37,554 bases of DNA from an uncultured Caryophanales bacterium (GCA_946626345.1 CAMOUB010000005.1:1-37554), one strand, 5' to 3'. Positions 1 through 8,372 are shown, numbered from the stretch's first letter. A program made the numbers and translations. Notes: generated by a model from the sequence alone, not told the origin.

Positions 1-36
1 CGTGGGTCGCAGGTTCGAATCCTGTCCGAAACGCCA
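1..36 (+). tRNA. 3' part of a tRNA gene, probably tRNA-Asp
   Basis: The first 36 bases read as the 3' end of a tRNA: a T arm (GCAGG, loop TTCGAAT, CCTGT), seven acceptor-stem bases CCGAAAC, discriminator G and an encoded CCA ending at 36. The 5' part, including the anticodon, lies outside the window. A G discriminator and the variable-loop bases GGGTC directly before the T stem resemble bacterial tRNA-Asp; tRNA-Asn also carries G at this position, so the identity is an inference. Confidence 0.85.
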
Positions 37-47
37 TAATAGAAATT

Positions 48-71
48 AAAGCACCTATGATTGGTGCTTTT
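48..71 (+). terminator. Intrinsic terminator of the tRNA unit
   Basis: Perfect 8-bp stem AAAGCACC / GGTGCTTT with a 7-base loop, followed by T residues. It lies 11 bases after the tRNA CCA end and most likely ends that transcript. Confidence 0.85.
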
Positions 72-83
72 TTCATTTTATAT

Positions 84-113
84 AAAAAAATTAGACCTAT
101 TTAAACGGTCTAT
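84..113 (-). terminator. Intrinsic terminator of the small membrane-protein gene
   Basis: On the minus strand a hairpin with arms TAGACC and GGTCTA is followed by seven T residues (the A run at 84-90). It overlaps the TAG stop codon of the gene it terminates, a compact arrangement seen repeatedly in this window. Confidence 0.8.
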
Positions 114-403
114 TTTTTCATTGAAGGATCTTCATTATCTTTTTTACGTGGTTCTTTTTTATATAATGTTAGCATAATTAATAAAAATGTAATTGCGAAA
201 GCAAGCATTGCTAAAATAGTTAATGATTCATATTCTGTATTCATTAAGAAAAATCCTAATATACCAAAGCCAATAAATAAGGCTGAATGTATAAATGTTA
301 ATACAGAAAATAATATCTTTTTCTTTTTTAATAATGTTAAAATACCAAAAGCTAATAAAAGTAAACCAACAAAAATACTAGCAATATTATAAAAAAGATT
401 CAT
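110..403 (-). CDS. Small integral membrane protein of unknown function
   Basis: A 97-residue protein with three predicted transmembrane helices (about 5-24, 30-53 and 60-81), short loops (a lysine-rich one near residues 25-30) and a charged C-terminal tail rich in K, E and D from about residue 82. I recognise no family; nothing suggests a catalytic site. The ATG at 403 is preceded by a GAGGTG ribosome site. The gene stands alone: it is divergent from ilvE, has its own terminator overlapping the stop codon, and is separated from the tRNA by that gene's terminator. The lysines after the first helix and in the tail suggest a small inner-membrane protein rather than a secreted one. A real gene is likely because of the good start site, the matching terminator and the hydrophobic pattern. 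Confidence 0.75.
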   Translation of the reverse strand: MNLFYNIASIFVGLLLLAFGILTLLKKKKILFSVLTFIHSALFIGFGILGFFLMNTEYESLTILAMLAFAITFLLIMLTLYKKEPRKKDNEDPSMKK

Positions 404-461
404 AAAAACACCTCATTTTGGAAATATTATATAATATTTTACGATTTTTTTAAATATTATA

Positions 462-490
462 TTTCAAAAAAAGAAATATGAGAGTATAAT
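462..490 (+). promoter_or_regulatory. Predicted sigma-A promoter of ilvE
   Basis: A -35-like TTTCAA (462-467) and a perfect -10 TATAAT (485-490) are separated by 17 bases. This leaves a leader of roughly 30 bases carrying AAAAGGGG (511-518) before the ATG at 527. No T-box or other long leader RNA fits in this space. Confidence 0.6.
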
Positions 491-526
491 ATTTAATAAG
501 ATTTATAAAGAAAAGGGGTTATTTTT

Positions 527-1597
527 ATGCTTAATATTAAATATGTTAAGAAAGATAAATTAAAAGAAAAGCCAGATCAAAATAATCTAGGCTTCGGTAA
601 ATACTTTACAGATTATATGTTTATAATGGATTGGGATGAAGGAAAAGGATGGCATGATGCAAGAATCGTTCCATACGGACCACTAGAGATGTCTCCTGCA
701 TCTACTGCATTACATTATGGTGCTGAAATATTTGAAGGTATGAAAGCTTATCATACTGCAGATGGAAAAGTACAATTATTCCGTCCATATGAAAATGCTA
801 AGAGATTAAATTCTTCAGCTGAAAGATTATGCTTACCTGAATTACCTGAAGATGATTTCGTTGAAGCTGTTAAAGCTTTAGTATCAATTGATAAAGATTG
901 GGTTCCTACTCAACCTGGTACATCTTTATATGTTAGACCATTTATGATTGGTGATGACCATACTCTAGGTGTTCATGGTGTTCATCATGCAATGTTCATT
1001 ATAATTTTATGTCCAGTAGGATCATATTATAAAGAAGGCTTAAACCCTGTTTCAATTATGATTGAAACTGAAGATGAGCGTGTTGCTGGTAAAGGTGGTA
1101 CAGGTTATACTAAGTGTGGTGGTAACTATGCTGCTTCTACTCGTGCTGGTAAGAAGGCTGAACAAAAAGGCTATTCACAAGTATTATGGTTAGACTGTGT
1201 TTATAAAAAATACATCGAAGAGGTTGGAGCAATGAACGTAATGTTTAAGATTAATGGTGAAGTTGTAACTCCTTCATTAGTTGGTTCAATCTTACCTGGT
1301 ATTACAAGAAAGTCTTGTATTCAAATTTTAAAAGATAAAAATATTCCAATTGTTGAAAAGAGAATTACATTAGATGAATTAACTGCCGCAGTTGAAAATG
1401 GTACACTTGAAGAAGCTTGGGGTACAGGTACTGCTGCTGTTATCTCTCCTATTGGCTTACTTGAAGTTAATGGTAAGAAATATACAATTAACAATGGTAA
1501 AATCGGTGAAGTATCACAAATGCTATATGATGAAATCACTGGTATTCAATCAGGAAAGAAAAAAGATGTATACAACTGGACTGTTGAAGTAAAATAA
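527..1597 (+). CDS. ilvE: Branched-chain amino acid aminotransferase
   Basis: This cytosolic PLP enzyme transfers the amino group between glutamate and the 2-keto acids of leucine, isoleucine and valine. At 356 residues it has the length of the eukaryote-like bacterial BCAT type (class IV fold). Visible family features are the EGMKAY motif near residue 70, the RP-x-x-NA-x-R segment (86-93), and the PLP-binding lysine K196 in YTKCGGNY. The tail EAWGTGTAAVISPIG (about 297-311) supplies the phosphate-binding TGTAA loop. The gene is monocistronic: its own promoter lies upstream and a strong shared terminator follows. No other branched-chain biosynthesis gene is nearby, so the enzyme may serve either synthesis or breakdown. 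The start is clear, with AAAAGGGG eight bases before the ATG. Confidence 0.96.
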   Translation: MLNIKYVKKDKLKEKPDQNNLGFGKYFTDYMFIMDWDEGKGWHDARIVPYGPLEMSPASTALHYGAEIFEGMKAYHTADGKVQLFRPYENAKRLNSSAERLCLPELPEDDFVEAVKALVSIDKDWVPTQPGTSLYVRPFMIGDDHTLGVHGVHHAMFIIILCPVGSYYKEGLNPVSIMIETEDERVAGKGGTGYTKCGGNYAASTRAGKKAEQKGYSQVLWLDCVYKKYIEEVGAMNVMFKINGEVVTPSLVGSILPGITRKSCIQILKDKNIPIVEKRITLDELTAAVENGTLEEAWGTGTAAVISPIGLLEVNGKKYTINNGKIGEVSQMLYDEITGIQSGKKKDVYNWTVEVK

Positions 1598-1603
1598 GAA
1601 ATA

Positions 1604-1635
1604 AAAAAGTTTCGGGGTAAAATCCGAAACTTTTT
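1604..1635. terminator. Bidirectional terminator between ilvE and the M16C peptidase
   Basis: A perfect 12-bp stem (AAAAAGTTTCGG / CCGAAACTTTTT) with an 8-base loop and T runs in both orientations. It ends ilvE on the plus strand and the YbjN-M16 operon on the minus strand. Confidence 0.92.
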
Positions 1636-1639
1636 ATTT

Positions 1640-4513
1640 TTAAACTAAATTTCTAATAGACTTAAATAAATCTTTAGATTCTTCTACTTTATTTTTATTT
1701 CCAATTGTTGTAATTGATGGATTAGCTAGGGCCTCTATAAAGGCCTTTTTATATTCTTTAAAATCTGTTGTCTTAGCATTAATTACATCATTGATTTCAT
1801 TAATTCTAATTTCATCAGTTACACCCTTAAAATAATATGTTCTTGCAGTTTCTGCCTTATCTTTATTATGTAAGACTAATATAACATTTCCAATCGCACC
1901 AATTTTTAATTTTAATAATTCATCATCTGTTGGATTAAATGAATCAATATAATTAGTTATATTTTTATATGTATCATATGTCTTTTTAATATTAGGATCT
2001 CGATATGATACTAATACAATAAATCCATCACGTCTGATTTGTGGCATGACACCATATGCACCGCCTTTAACTCTAACTTCAGTCCATAGGTAATCATTAT
2101 ATAATGAATTTAATAATACACCCATACCACTATTATATGGAATATCATATTTTCCTACTAGAGCGTTAAATGATACATCAAATGATGCCATAATACCTTC
2201 ATTTAAAATATTTTCTTTAAATTCTTGTTTATCATAAGATACATTTGATTTTAATGAATTATAGAATTTATCAATTACAGGTGATACTTTAGAAAGCATT
2301 TCTTTATTACCAGTAAATGCTGCAGTAAAATTATCTTTTGCAAGTAATTTTTTTACATTTAATAAATTTGAAACAATTGCATCTTTCTTATTATCAAAAT
2401 CATTACATAATTCTGTTATAAAATCTAAATATCTAATACCAGATACTAAATCTCCTACATAATTTTCATGATTAATAGCTGACATAGCTCTTCTTGCTGC
2501 AAATCTATGTCCATTATTAGAAATACTCATAGTTATTGTATTTTTGATTTCTAATAATCTTTCTTTTAATCTCTTATAATCATCAAATATAGTATTATTA
2601 ATTACATCTTCTAATAATTCTTCAACAAAATTAACATTCTTAGTTAAGGCTGAATATCCATAAACTAATTGTAAATATAAGCTCTTATCTAATCTTGTAG
2701 CGTAATTTAATGTATTATAGATTCCACCACTATATCCTTGAATTAATTGATTTATTTCTAAATAGTTATGATTTTTTGTAGATAGATTAAATAATAAATC
2801 ACTATATAATGATACATATTTTAAATCATTATCATTTAATTTTTCTATATCAAAATAATATTTAACATAGGCAATATCATTAGTATGATAATTTGAGAAT
2901 AATAATTTATATTTATTATCAATTACTTCTAAATTATATTTTTCAGGAGTCATTTTAATATCTTCTAAAGATAATTTAGGTAATGTATTAATTTCTTCTT
3001 TAGTTGATGGTTCACTTTGATATTTCTTTAAATCTTTATTTATCTTAACTAATTCATTTAATTCCTTTTCACTTAAAGATTTTTTATAATTAGCTAATTT
3101 TTCTTTAACTATCTTTTCTTCTCTATTTGAATAATCTAAAGAAGGAATTAATGTTACATATGCTTTATGATTATTATTTAAGATATAATTTTTAATTATA
3201 TTTTCAAAATAATCAGTTTTTAAGTCTTCTCTTAATTCATTATAATATTTTAATTCAATTAGCTTTAAATAAGGTAATTTATCATCATATAGATATGAAT
3301 CTAAGCTTCTTAAAATAATATTTAATCCCTTAGGCATTCTAGGTGAGAATAAATCCTCTCTTGATTTAAATTCAAAGAAATTAATATTAGCAAGTAATGC
3401 TTCTTTATCTAATCCTGAATCTAATATAGCCTTAAATTCATTATCAATTACTTCAATGAATTTATTTAATGATTCCTTATTTGAATTTGATGCCATAATT
3501 GTTAACATAGGCATTAACATTCCATCATCAAATATTGCATCTACATCTTCTGCAATATTAGCATCGATTAATGCTTGTTTTAATCTTGATCCCGGTGTTA
3601 ATAAAATATTATTTAATAATAATTTTGTTGCGATAATAAGCTTATAATCAAGTGTAGTTGGGAAAGCTACGTTATATGATAAGAATGTTGAATTTTCAAG
3701 CTTATCTGCTTGATATTCATATTCTTCATATACAGGCTTTAAAAAAGGCTTTTGAGCAACTATTTTAGTATCAAAATCAATATGATTAAAATTAGATAAA
3801 TATTCTTTATCTAGGTATTCTAATCTTTCTTCCATATCCATATCTCCATATAAATAGATATATGAATTAGATGGATGATAGAATTTTGAATGGAAATCTT
3901 TAAACTGTTCATATGTTAAATCAGGAATATATTTAGGATCTCCTCCTGATTCTAAGCCATATGCATTATCAGGATATAATGAATGCATTATATTTCTATA
4001 TAATACTTGTTCAGGATCTGAAAATGCTCCTTTCATTTCATTATATACAACACCATTATAGAATATATCTTCATTAACATCATTTAATTCATAATGCCAG
4101 CCTTCTTGCATGAAGATTTCTTTTTTAGTATAAATTCTTGGATAAAATACTGCATCTAGATATACATCCATTAAGTTTTTAAAATCCTTATCATTTATTG
4201 ATGCTACAGGATAGCATGTTTTATCTGGGAATGTAAAAGCATTTAAAAATGTATTTAATGATGACTTTAATAATTCAACAAATGGATCTTTAACAGGATA
4301 TTTTTTAGAACCACATAATACTGAATGCTCAAGTATATGAGTTAAGCCTGTACTATTAATAGGTGGAGTTCTAAAACCAATTAAAAATACTTTATTTGGA
4401 TCATCATTTTTTAGTGTTACAATTCTAGCTTTAGTTTTATTATGTGAATAAACTCTAACATTAGAATTGATTTCATCTATAAACTTTTCTTCGATTAATG
4501 TGTAATTATTCAT
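1640..4513 (-). CDS. M16C family zinc metallopeptidase (presequence protease-like)
   Basis: A 957-residue protein of the M16C subfamily (PreP/Cym1/falcilysin type), which degrades short unfolded peptides inside a closed chamber made of two homologous halves. The inverted zinc motif HxxEH is at 59-63 (HILEH), and the third ligand is predicted at E158 in YNEMKGAF. The typical conserved segment from SVLCGS to CYPVAS follows the motif. The C-terminal half contains the RVKGGAYG-type substrate-binding segment near residue 820. Length agrees with the family. There is no signal peptide, so it acts in the cytosol, probably in peptide turnover. The ATG at 4513 has a GGAGG site that lies inside the last codons of the preceding YbjN-like gene; the two genes overlap by 8 bases and should be coupled. 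Confidence 0.93.
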   Translation of the reverse strand: MNNYTLIEEKFIDEINSNVRVYSHNKTKARIVTLKNDDPNKVFLIGFRTPPINSTGLTHILEHSVLCGSKKYPVKDPFVELLKSSLNTFLNAFTFPDKTCYPVASINDKDFKNLMDVYLDAVFYPRIYTKKEIFMQEGWHYELNDVNEDIFYNGVVYNEMKGAFSDPEQVLYRNIMHSLYPDNAYGLESGGDPKYIPDLTYEQFKDFHSKFYHPSNSYIYLYGDMDMEERLEYLDKEYLSNFNHIDFDTKIVAQKPFLKPVYEEYEYQADKLENSTFLSYNVAFPTTLDYKLIIATKLLLNNILLTPGSRLKQALIDANIAEDVDAIFDDGMLMPMLTIMASNSNKESLNKFIEVIDNEFKAILDSGLDKEALLANINFFEFKSREDLFSPRMPKGLNIILRSLDSYLYDDKLPYLKLIELKYYNELREDLKTDYFENIIKNYILNNNHKAYVTLIPSLDYSNREEKIVKEKLANYKKSLSEKELNELVKINKDLKKYQSEPSTKEEINTLPKLSLEDIKMTPEKYNLEVIDNKYKLLFSNYHTNDIAYVKYYFDIEKLNDNDLKYVSLYSDLLFNLSTKNHNYLEINQLIQGYSGGIYNTLNYATRLDKSLYLQLVYGYSALTKNVNFVEELLEDVINNTIFDDYKRLKERLLEIKNTITMSISNNGHRFAARRAMSAINHENYVGDLVSGIRYLDFITELCNDFDNKKDAIVSNLLNVKKLLAKDNFTAAFTGNKEMLSKVSPVIDKFYNSLKSNVSYDKQEFKENILNEGIMASFDVSFNALVGKYDIPYNSGMGVLLNSLYNDYLWTEVRVKGGAYGVMPQIRRDGFIVLVSYRDPNIKKTYDTYKNITNYIDSFNPTDDELLKLKIGAIGNVILVLHNKDKAETARTYYFKGVTDEIRINEINDVINAKTTDFKEYKKAFIEALANPSITTIGNKNKVEESKDLFKSIRNLV

Positions 4514-4916
4514 TTAAACCTCCATAACATAATCTATATAAATTCTCTATATAATCACTATCTAGATTTACTAAAGAATTCAATGATTTTTCTAAAATTT
4601 CTTCAAATTTATTATTTTGATACATTTGAGTAGTAGATATTATTACTGCTTCATTTGCGTAGCTATAATAAGCTTTAAAATATTTAGAATATCTATTAAA
4701 TTCATTTAATGATTTTAATAAATTATTAGTACATGATACTTCTGAAAAAAATAGGTCTAATCTAATATTAAAATCATCAGTTGTTAAAATTATTTCGCTT
4801 TGAAATCCATCATAATCAATAATAAAAGTTGTTACGAATCCTTCATCTTCTTTAGTAGTAGTTTCATCTACTCCTAAAGAATCGAAATAATTTTCAATTC
4901 TACTTCTTGTAATCAT
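4506..4916 (-). CDS. YbjN-like small cytosolic protein
   Basis: A 136-residue soluble protein with the alpha/beta pattern of the YbjN / type III secretion chaperone-like fold. A short N-terminal helix is followed by a beta meander, an LNEFNRYSKYFKAYY segment, and a closing helix-rich half. YbjN proteins are mostly uncharacterised, with a suggested chaperone or regulatory role. The ATG at 4916 is preferred over an upstream in-frame GTG at 4928, because that GTG sits inside the ribosome site (GGTG, nine bases before ATG). The stop overlaps the start of the M16C peptidase, which suggests a joint role, for example peptide or protein handling; this is inference. A second, diverged YbjN-like gene lies at 30440-30829. 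Confidence 0.75.
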   Translation of the reverse strand: MITRSRIENYFDSLGVDETTTKEDEGFVTTFIIDYDGFQSEIILTTDDFNIRLDLFFSEVSCTNNLLKSLNEFNRYSKYFKAYYSYANEAVIISTTQMYQNNKFEEILEKSLNSLVNLDSDYIENLYRLCYGGLNE

Positions 4917-4955
4917 ATAATTAATCACCTTTTTAATTTTATCATAAATTAGATT

Positions 4956-4987
4956 TAAAAAAAAGAAAATGCGACCTAAATCGCATT
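4956..4987 (-). terminator. Intrinsic terminator of the DUF1538-PII operon
   Basis: On the minus strand a 7-bp stem AATGCGA / TCGCATT with a six-base loop is followed by a T-rich tract of about 11 bases. The stop codon of the last PII-like gene lies in the loop and stem. Confidence 0.88.
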
Positions 4988-5404
4988 GTTTTCTTGGTTA
5001 GTAGGATCAGCTATTATTTTGTCCTCTAATTTATCTTCTTCTGGTTCTTTCTTTTTTTCTTCTTTTGCTTCAGATTTTTTCTTTTTTTGTTGATTTAATA
5101 AATTATCTGATGCGTGTGTAACAGGTAATGTAAAGAATATTCCTTGAGCCTCAGACATTGATCCTGCCTTATCATATAATTTTTCTAAAATAGGCTTTAC
5201 TAATGCTTCTTTTACTAAAATAAATACTATTTCTTTTTCAGGGTGTATATCTAATCCATATAATTTAGCTGCCTCATCTGAAACACCACCATTTGCAGGA
5301 ATGATTGTTCCACCCTTTGCACCATTATCTTTTGCAATTTCCATAACATTATCTGAAAAGCCAGAATTTACAACAGCAACAATATTATATAATTTAATAT
5401 CCAT
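4976..5404 (-). CDS. P-II-like signalling protein with charged C-terminal tail
   Basis: A 142-residue protein whose first ~105 residues follow the P-II (GlnB-like) ferredoxin fold: strand 1 (YNIVAVVNSG), helix, then the family signature GAKGGTIIPANGG (28-40), which resembles GAxGGT-x-x-xRG of classical P-II, and a second beta-alpha-beta unit (EIVFILVKEALVKPILEKLY). The T-loop tyrosine region of GlnB/GlnK is not conserved, so this is not a canonical nitrogen-status sensor. A lysine/glutamate-rich low-complexity tail occupies roughly residues 107-142. It is the last gene of a three-gene operon, two bases after the first PII-like gene and behind a DUF1538 transporter. A role in ligand-dependent control of that transporter is likely but inferred. 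A GGAGG site precedes the ATG. Confidence 0.82.
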   Translation of the reverse strand: MDIKLYNIVAVVNSGFSDNVMEIAKDNGAKGGTIIPANGGVSDEAAKLYGLDIHPEKEIVFILVKEALVKPILEKLYDKAGSMSEAQGIFFTLPVTHASDNLLNQQKKKKSEAKEEKKKEPEEDKLEDKIIADPTNQENNAI

Positions 5405-5406
5405 AA

Positions 5407-5730
5407 TTACTTACCTCCGCGTGATAACATCATATAGCTTTGTGCACCAATTATACTATCTAGTGGAATAGCATATACCATTGATACTTTACTATTAAAT
5501 GTTGCAAATTTATCTTCAATAGCTAATATTGCATCCTTTACATAATTTTCTTTTATGATGCAAAACATTATTCTTTTTGTATATCCTGTATCTAAAGATC
5601 CTCTAGCAACTGTTGTTAAATAAGCAATAACATCAAATTTTTCTAATATATCAGCAATTATCTCTTTTTTTCCTCTAGGTACTGATAATACTAATACATA
5701 TAATCTAGTTAATTTCGTATTCTTTTTCAT
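5407..5730 (-). CDS. Divergent P-II-like protein
   Basis: A 107-residue protein of beta-alpha-beta-beta-alpha-beta pattern matching half-length P-II proteins: KLTRLYVLVLSV, helix KKEIIADILEKF, a strand YLTTVARGS, then RIMFCIIKENYVKDAILAIEDKF and a terminal strand around MVYAIPLDSI. It lacks the GAxGGT signature of its neighbour, so the two PII-like proteins are diverged paralogues rather than a recent duplication. The start is taken at the ATG at 5730. Upstream in-frame TTG and GTG codons fall inside the end of the DUF1538 gene, and the GGTGATT ribosome site is part of that gene's last codons and stop. Coding is therefore separated by a single base, implying coupled translation with the transporter. 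Confidence 0.78.
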   Translation of the reverse strand: MKKNTKLTRLYVLVLSVPRGKKEIIADILEKFDVIAYLTTVARGSLDTGYTKRIMFCIIKENYVKDAILAIEDKFATFNSKVSMVYAIPLDSIIGAQSYMMLSRGGK

Positions 5731-5731
5731 A

Positions 5732-7258
5732 TTAATCACCAAAGGAGATAATTATCTTATCTTCTTCCTTTAATACCTTCTTAATTTCTTTTGACTTCTT
5801 ACGCTTATTACTAAACATTGAATATACACCTAGAATTTCAATAGATAATAATGGGCTTAAAGCTACAAGAGCAACTATACCAAAGCCATATGATAATACT
5901 TCATTTGCCTCATTTAATTGTACACTTATACCTAAAGCTATCGGTAAAATAAAGCTTGATGTTAAAGGTCCTGATGCAACACCACCAGCATCAAAGGCAA
6001 TTGCTGTATAAATCTTTGGAATAAAGAATGATAATATAAAACAAATAATATAACCTGGAACAACTATATATAAAATAGAGAATTTAAATATAATTCTTAT
6101 CATTGCAAGGCTTATTGATACACCAACACCAAAAGCTAGTGTTATTAATAAATGTTTTCTTTTAATTAAGCCATTAGTCATTTCTTCTACTTGTGAAATT
6201 AATATTTTAATTGCAGGTTCTGCAAGTACTGTTAAACATCCAATTACAAATGCGATTAAAATAATCACAAAAGTATTTGCGCTAGACAATTCAAGTCCAA
6301 TAGCAAAGCCAACACCAATATATGTTGAATCTACTGCAGCTAAGAATAATACTAAGCCAATATAGGCAATCATTAAGCCTTTTATCAATTGTAATATCTT
6401 TTTTATTCCAGAATGTAAGAATATAAATTCAATTACTAAATAGCAGGCTAAAAGTAAGCCCATTGATAATCCTACTTCTTTTAATTTAACTAATACAGCA
6501 GTGAAATATGATATAAAGAAATTATCACTTAATTCATAATTTTCAGGCACATAATCTAATGTTTTATTAGATACTAAAGATAATATAAGCATTACTATAA
6601 CTGGTCCAATAGATGAAAATGCGATAAATCCAAATGATGCATCCTGTTCGCTTTTTCTAGCTAATACAGATGCAACACCGGCACCTAGAGCCATTAAAAA
6701 TGGAACAGTCATTGGTCCTGTTGTAACTCCACCTGAATCGAAGCATAAGGCAACTAAATTTTCTTTACCATTATATGCAAGTAGAGCAATTAAACCAAAT
6801 GATACCATATATAATGTACTTAATATTCTAATTAAGTTAATCTTTTTTAATATTTTAAGTAAGGCTAGTAACAAGAAAAAGCCTACTGATAATCCAATTG
6901 AAATAATTATTATTGGTTTATCAAAAATTGTTTTTGTTTGTTCTGCTAAAACTGATAGGTCTGGTTCTGCAATCGTAATAAAGAAGCCAAAAAAGAAAAC
7001 AACCAATAATAAAACCCATTTTTTACCTTGTTTTGTTAATCCCTTACCAACCATTCTACCGATAGGCGTCATGGCATGTTCTGCACCATAATTAAATAGT
7101 GAAATACCTAATATAACAAATATTGTTGCTAATGAAAATGATAAAATTTCATAGCTAGACAAATGAATTACCCTACAAATACATAAAATGATAACTAATA
7201 TATATATTGGTAAAACAGAAAATGAGGATTTTTTTATCTCTGTCAATAATTCCTTCAC
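5732..7258 (-). CDS. DUF1538 family polytopic membrane transporter
   Basis: A 508-residue, very hydrophobic protein of the DUF1538 family with an internal duplication. Each half has an AEP-containing segment (ITIAEPDLSVL near residue 95; TVLAEPAIKIL near 340) followed by a glycine-rich DxGGVxxGP motif (SGGVTTGPM near 175; AGGVASGPL near 427). About 12 or more transmembrane helices are apparent, and the C-terminal tail is lysine-rich and cytosolic. Some DUF1538 proteins have been reported as cation/proton (Na+/H+) antiporters; I cannot assign the substrate here. The GTG start at 7258 has a good GAGGTG site six bases upstream. It heads an operon with two PII-like proteins, the family expected to gate transporters, as GlnK does AmtB. 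A perfect palindrome lies just upstream. Confidence 0.88.
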   Translation of the reverse strand: MKELLTEIKKSSFSVLPIYILVIILCICRVIHLSSYEILSFSLATIFVILGISLFNYGAEHAMTPIGRMVGKGLTKQGKKWVLLLVVFFFGFFITIAEPDLSVLAEQTKTIFDKPIIIISIGLSVGFFLLLALLKILKKINLIRILSTLYMVSFGLIALLAYNGKENLVALCFDSGGVTTGPMTVPFLMALGAGVASVLARKSEQDASFGFIAFSSIGPVIVMLILSLVSNKTLDYVPENYELSDNFFISYFTAVLVKLKEVGLSMGLLLACYLVIEFIFLHSGIKKILQLIKGLMIAYIGLVLFLAAVDSTYIGVGFAIGLELSSANTFVIILIAFVIGCLTVLAEPAIKILISQVEEMTNGLIKRKHLLITLAFGVGVSISLAMIRIIFKFSILYIVVPGYIICFILSFFIPKIYTAIAFDAGGVASGPLTSSFILPIALGISVQLNEANEVLSYGFGIVALVALSPLLSIEILGVYSMFSNKRKKSKEIKKVLKEEDKIIISFGD

Positions 7259-7278
7259 TTAAAACACCTCACAAAAGA

Positions 7279-7298
7279 TTATATAACAAGTTATATAA
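7279..7298. promoter_or_regulatory. 20-bp perfect palindrome upstream of the DUF1538-PII operon
   Basis: Two 9-base arms, TTATATAAC and GTTATATAA, flank an AA spacer. The arm nearer the gene contains TATAAT in the minus orientation, a possible -10 element, so a dimeric regulator bound here would block or guide transcription of the operon. No good -35 is visible at 17 bases. AT-rich palindromes can arise by chance in this genome, but nine perfect pairs in this position are suggestive. Confidence 0.5.
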
Positions 7299-7307
7299 AA
7301 AATACAT

Positions 7308-7337
7308 AAAAAAATAAAAAAGCCACAAAATGTGGCT
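7308..7337 (-). terminator. Intrinsic terminator of ddh
   Basis: Minus-strand hairpin with a 7-bp stem (AGCCACA / TGTGGCT) and a 3-base loop, followed by TTTTTATTTTTT. It starts six bases after the ddh stop codon. Confidence 0.9.
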
Positions 7338-7343
7338 TAATAA

Positions 7344-8321
7344 TTATAATGTATGTTTTAATAATTCAGAATAATCAACTATAGCTAAATCCTTAGGTGC
7401 TATATCGAATACTGTTTTACATCCAAAATCAGCTCTCTTATATAATCTAGCTGCTGCTCTTGCATATGCAACTAAAATAGAACCTGTAAATTCTGGATTT
7501 GAATCTAATTTTAATGAATATTCAATAACATGCTTTACATTATCAGATGTAGAACCTGTTCTAATAACGAATCCTCCATGAGGAATACCATTATGATTCT
7601 TCTTTAATTCTTCAAGTGAAATGAAATTAACTGTTGTATCATAATCAGCAAAATAATTAGGCATTTCTTTAATTTCTTTTTCAATTAAAGCTTTATCTGC
7701 CCCCTCTTTTGCAACAACATAACATAATCTTGTATGCTTTTCTCTTACTGATAATTCAGGGTTCTTACCACTTCTTACAGCCTCTAATGCTTTTTCAACA
7801 GGGCAAGTGTATTGTCTTGCATCAACAACACCATTAATTCTTCTTATTGCATCACTATGTCCTTGGCTTACACCCTTACCCCAGAATGTATAATCCTTTC
7901 CATCAGGTAAGATTGATTCCATAATGCATCTATTAAGTGAGAACATTCCTGGATCCCAACCTACAGATATAATAGCTACATGCTTTGATGCATTTGCACT
8001 ATTATTAACATTATTATAATGTGTAGGCACATTTGCATGTGTGTCAAATGAATCAATAACATTAAAATTCTTTGCAAGCTCTGGTGTCATTTCTGGTAAG
8101 TCAGTTGCTGAACCACCACAAATAACCATAACATCAATTTTATCTTTATAATTTAAAACGTCTTTAATATTTACAACCTTAGCTTTTGATGTTTCAATAG
8201 TTAAGCTTTTAGGATCTCTTCTTGTAAATACTGCAACAAGCTCCATATCGCTATTTTTCTTAATTGCTTTTTCAACACCTTTTCCAAGGTTTCCATATCC
8301 ATAAATACCAATTTTTATCAT
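7344..8321 (-). CDS. ddh: meso-Diaminopimelate dehydrogenase
   Basis: This NADPH-dependent cytosolic enzyme aminates L-2-amino-6-oxopimelate (from tetrahydrodipicolinate) to meso-diaminopimelate in one step. It feeds lysine and peptidoglycan synthesis and bypasses the succinylase and acetylase branches. At 325 residues it has family length. The nucleotide-binding loop GYGNLG is at 8-13, followed by FTRRDP (about 33-38), which contacts the 2'-phosphate in known enzymes. The segments VICGGSATDLP, SFDTHANVP and VGWDPGMFSLNR, then GVSQGHSDAIRRI, are hallmark substrate-binding stretches of Ddh. The gene has its own promoter and terminator and so is monocistronic; GAGGTAAT lies seven bases before the ATG. 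Ddh occurs sporadically in Bacillota and is usually linked to lysine synthesis, but no other lysine gene is near. Confidence 0.96.
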   Translation of the reverse strand: MIKIGIYGYGNLGKGVEKAIKKNSDMELVAVFTRRDPKSLTIETSKAKVVNIKDVLNYKDKIDVMVICGGSATDLPEMTPELAKNFNVIDSFDTHANVPTHYNNVNNSANASKHVAIISVGWDPGMFSLNRCIMESILPDGKDYTFWGKGVSQGHSDAIRRINGVVDARQYTCPVEKALEAVRSGKNPELSVREKHTRLCYVVAKEGADKALIEKEIKEMPNYFADYDTTVNFISLEELKKNHNGIPHGGFVIRTGSTSDNVKHVIEYSLKLDSNPEFTGSILVAYARAAARLYKRADFGCKTVFDIAPKDLAIVDYSELLKHTL

Positions 8322-8343
8322 ATTATTACCTCATTTCGAAATC

Positions 8344-8372
8344 ATTTTATCACAAAGATATTAGTTTGTTAA
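8344..8372 (-). promoter_or_regulatory. Predicted sigma-A promoter of ddh
   Basis: In the minus orientation TTAACA (8367-8372), a 17-base spacer and TAAAAT (8344-8349) preceded by TGA, an extended -10. It places the transcription start just upstream of the ddh ribosome site. Confidence 0.65.
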
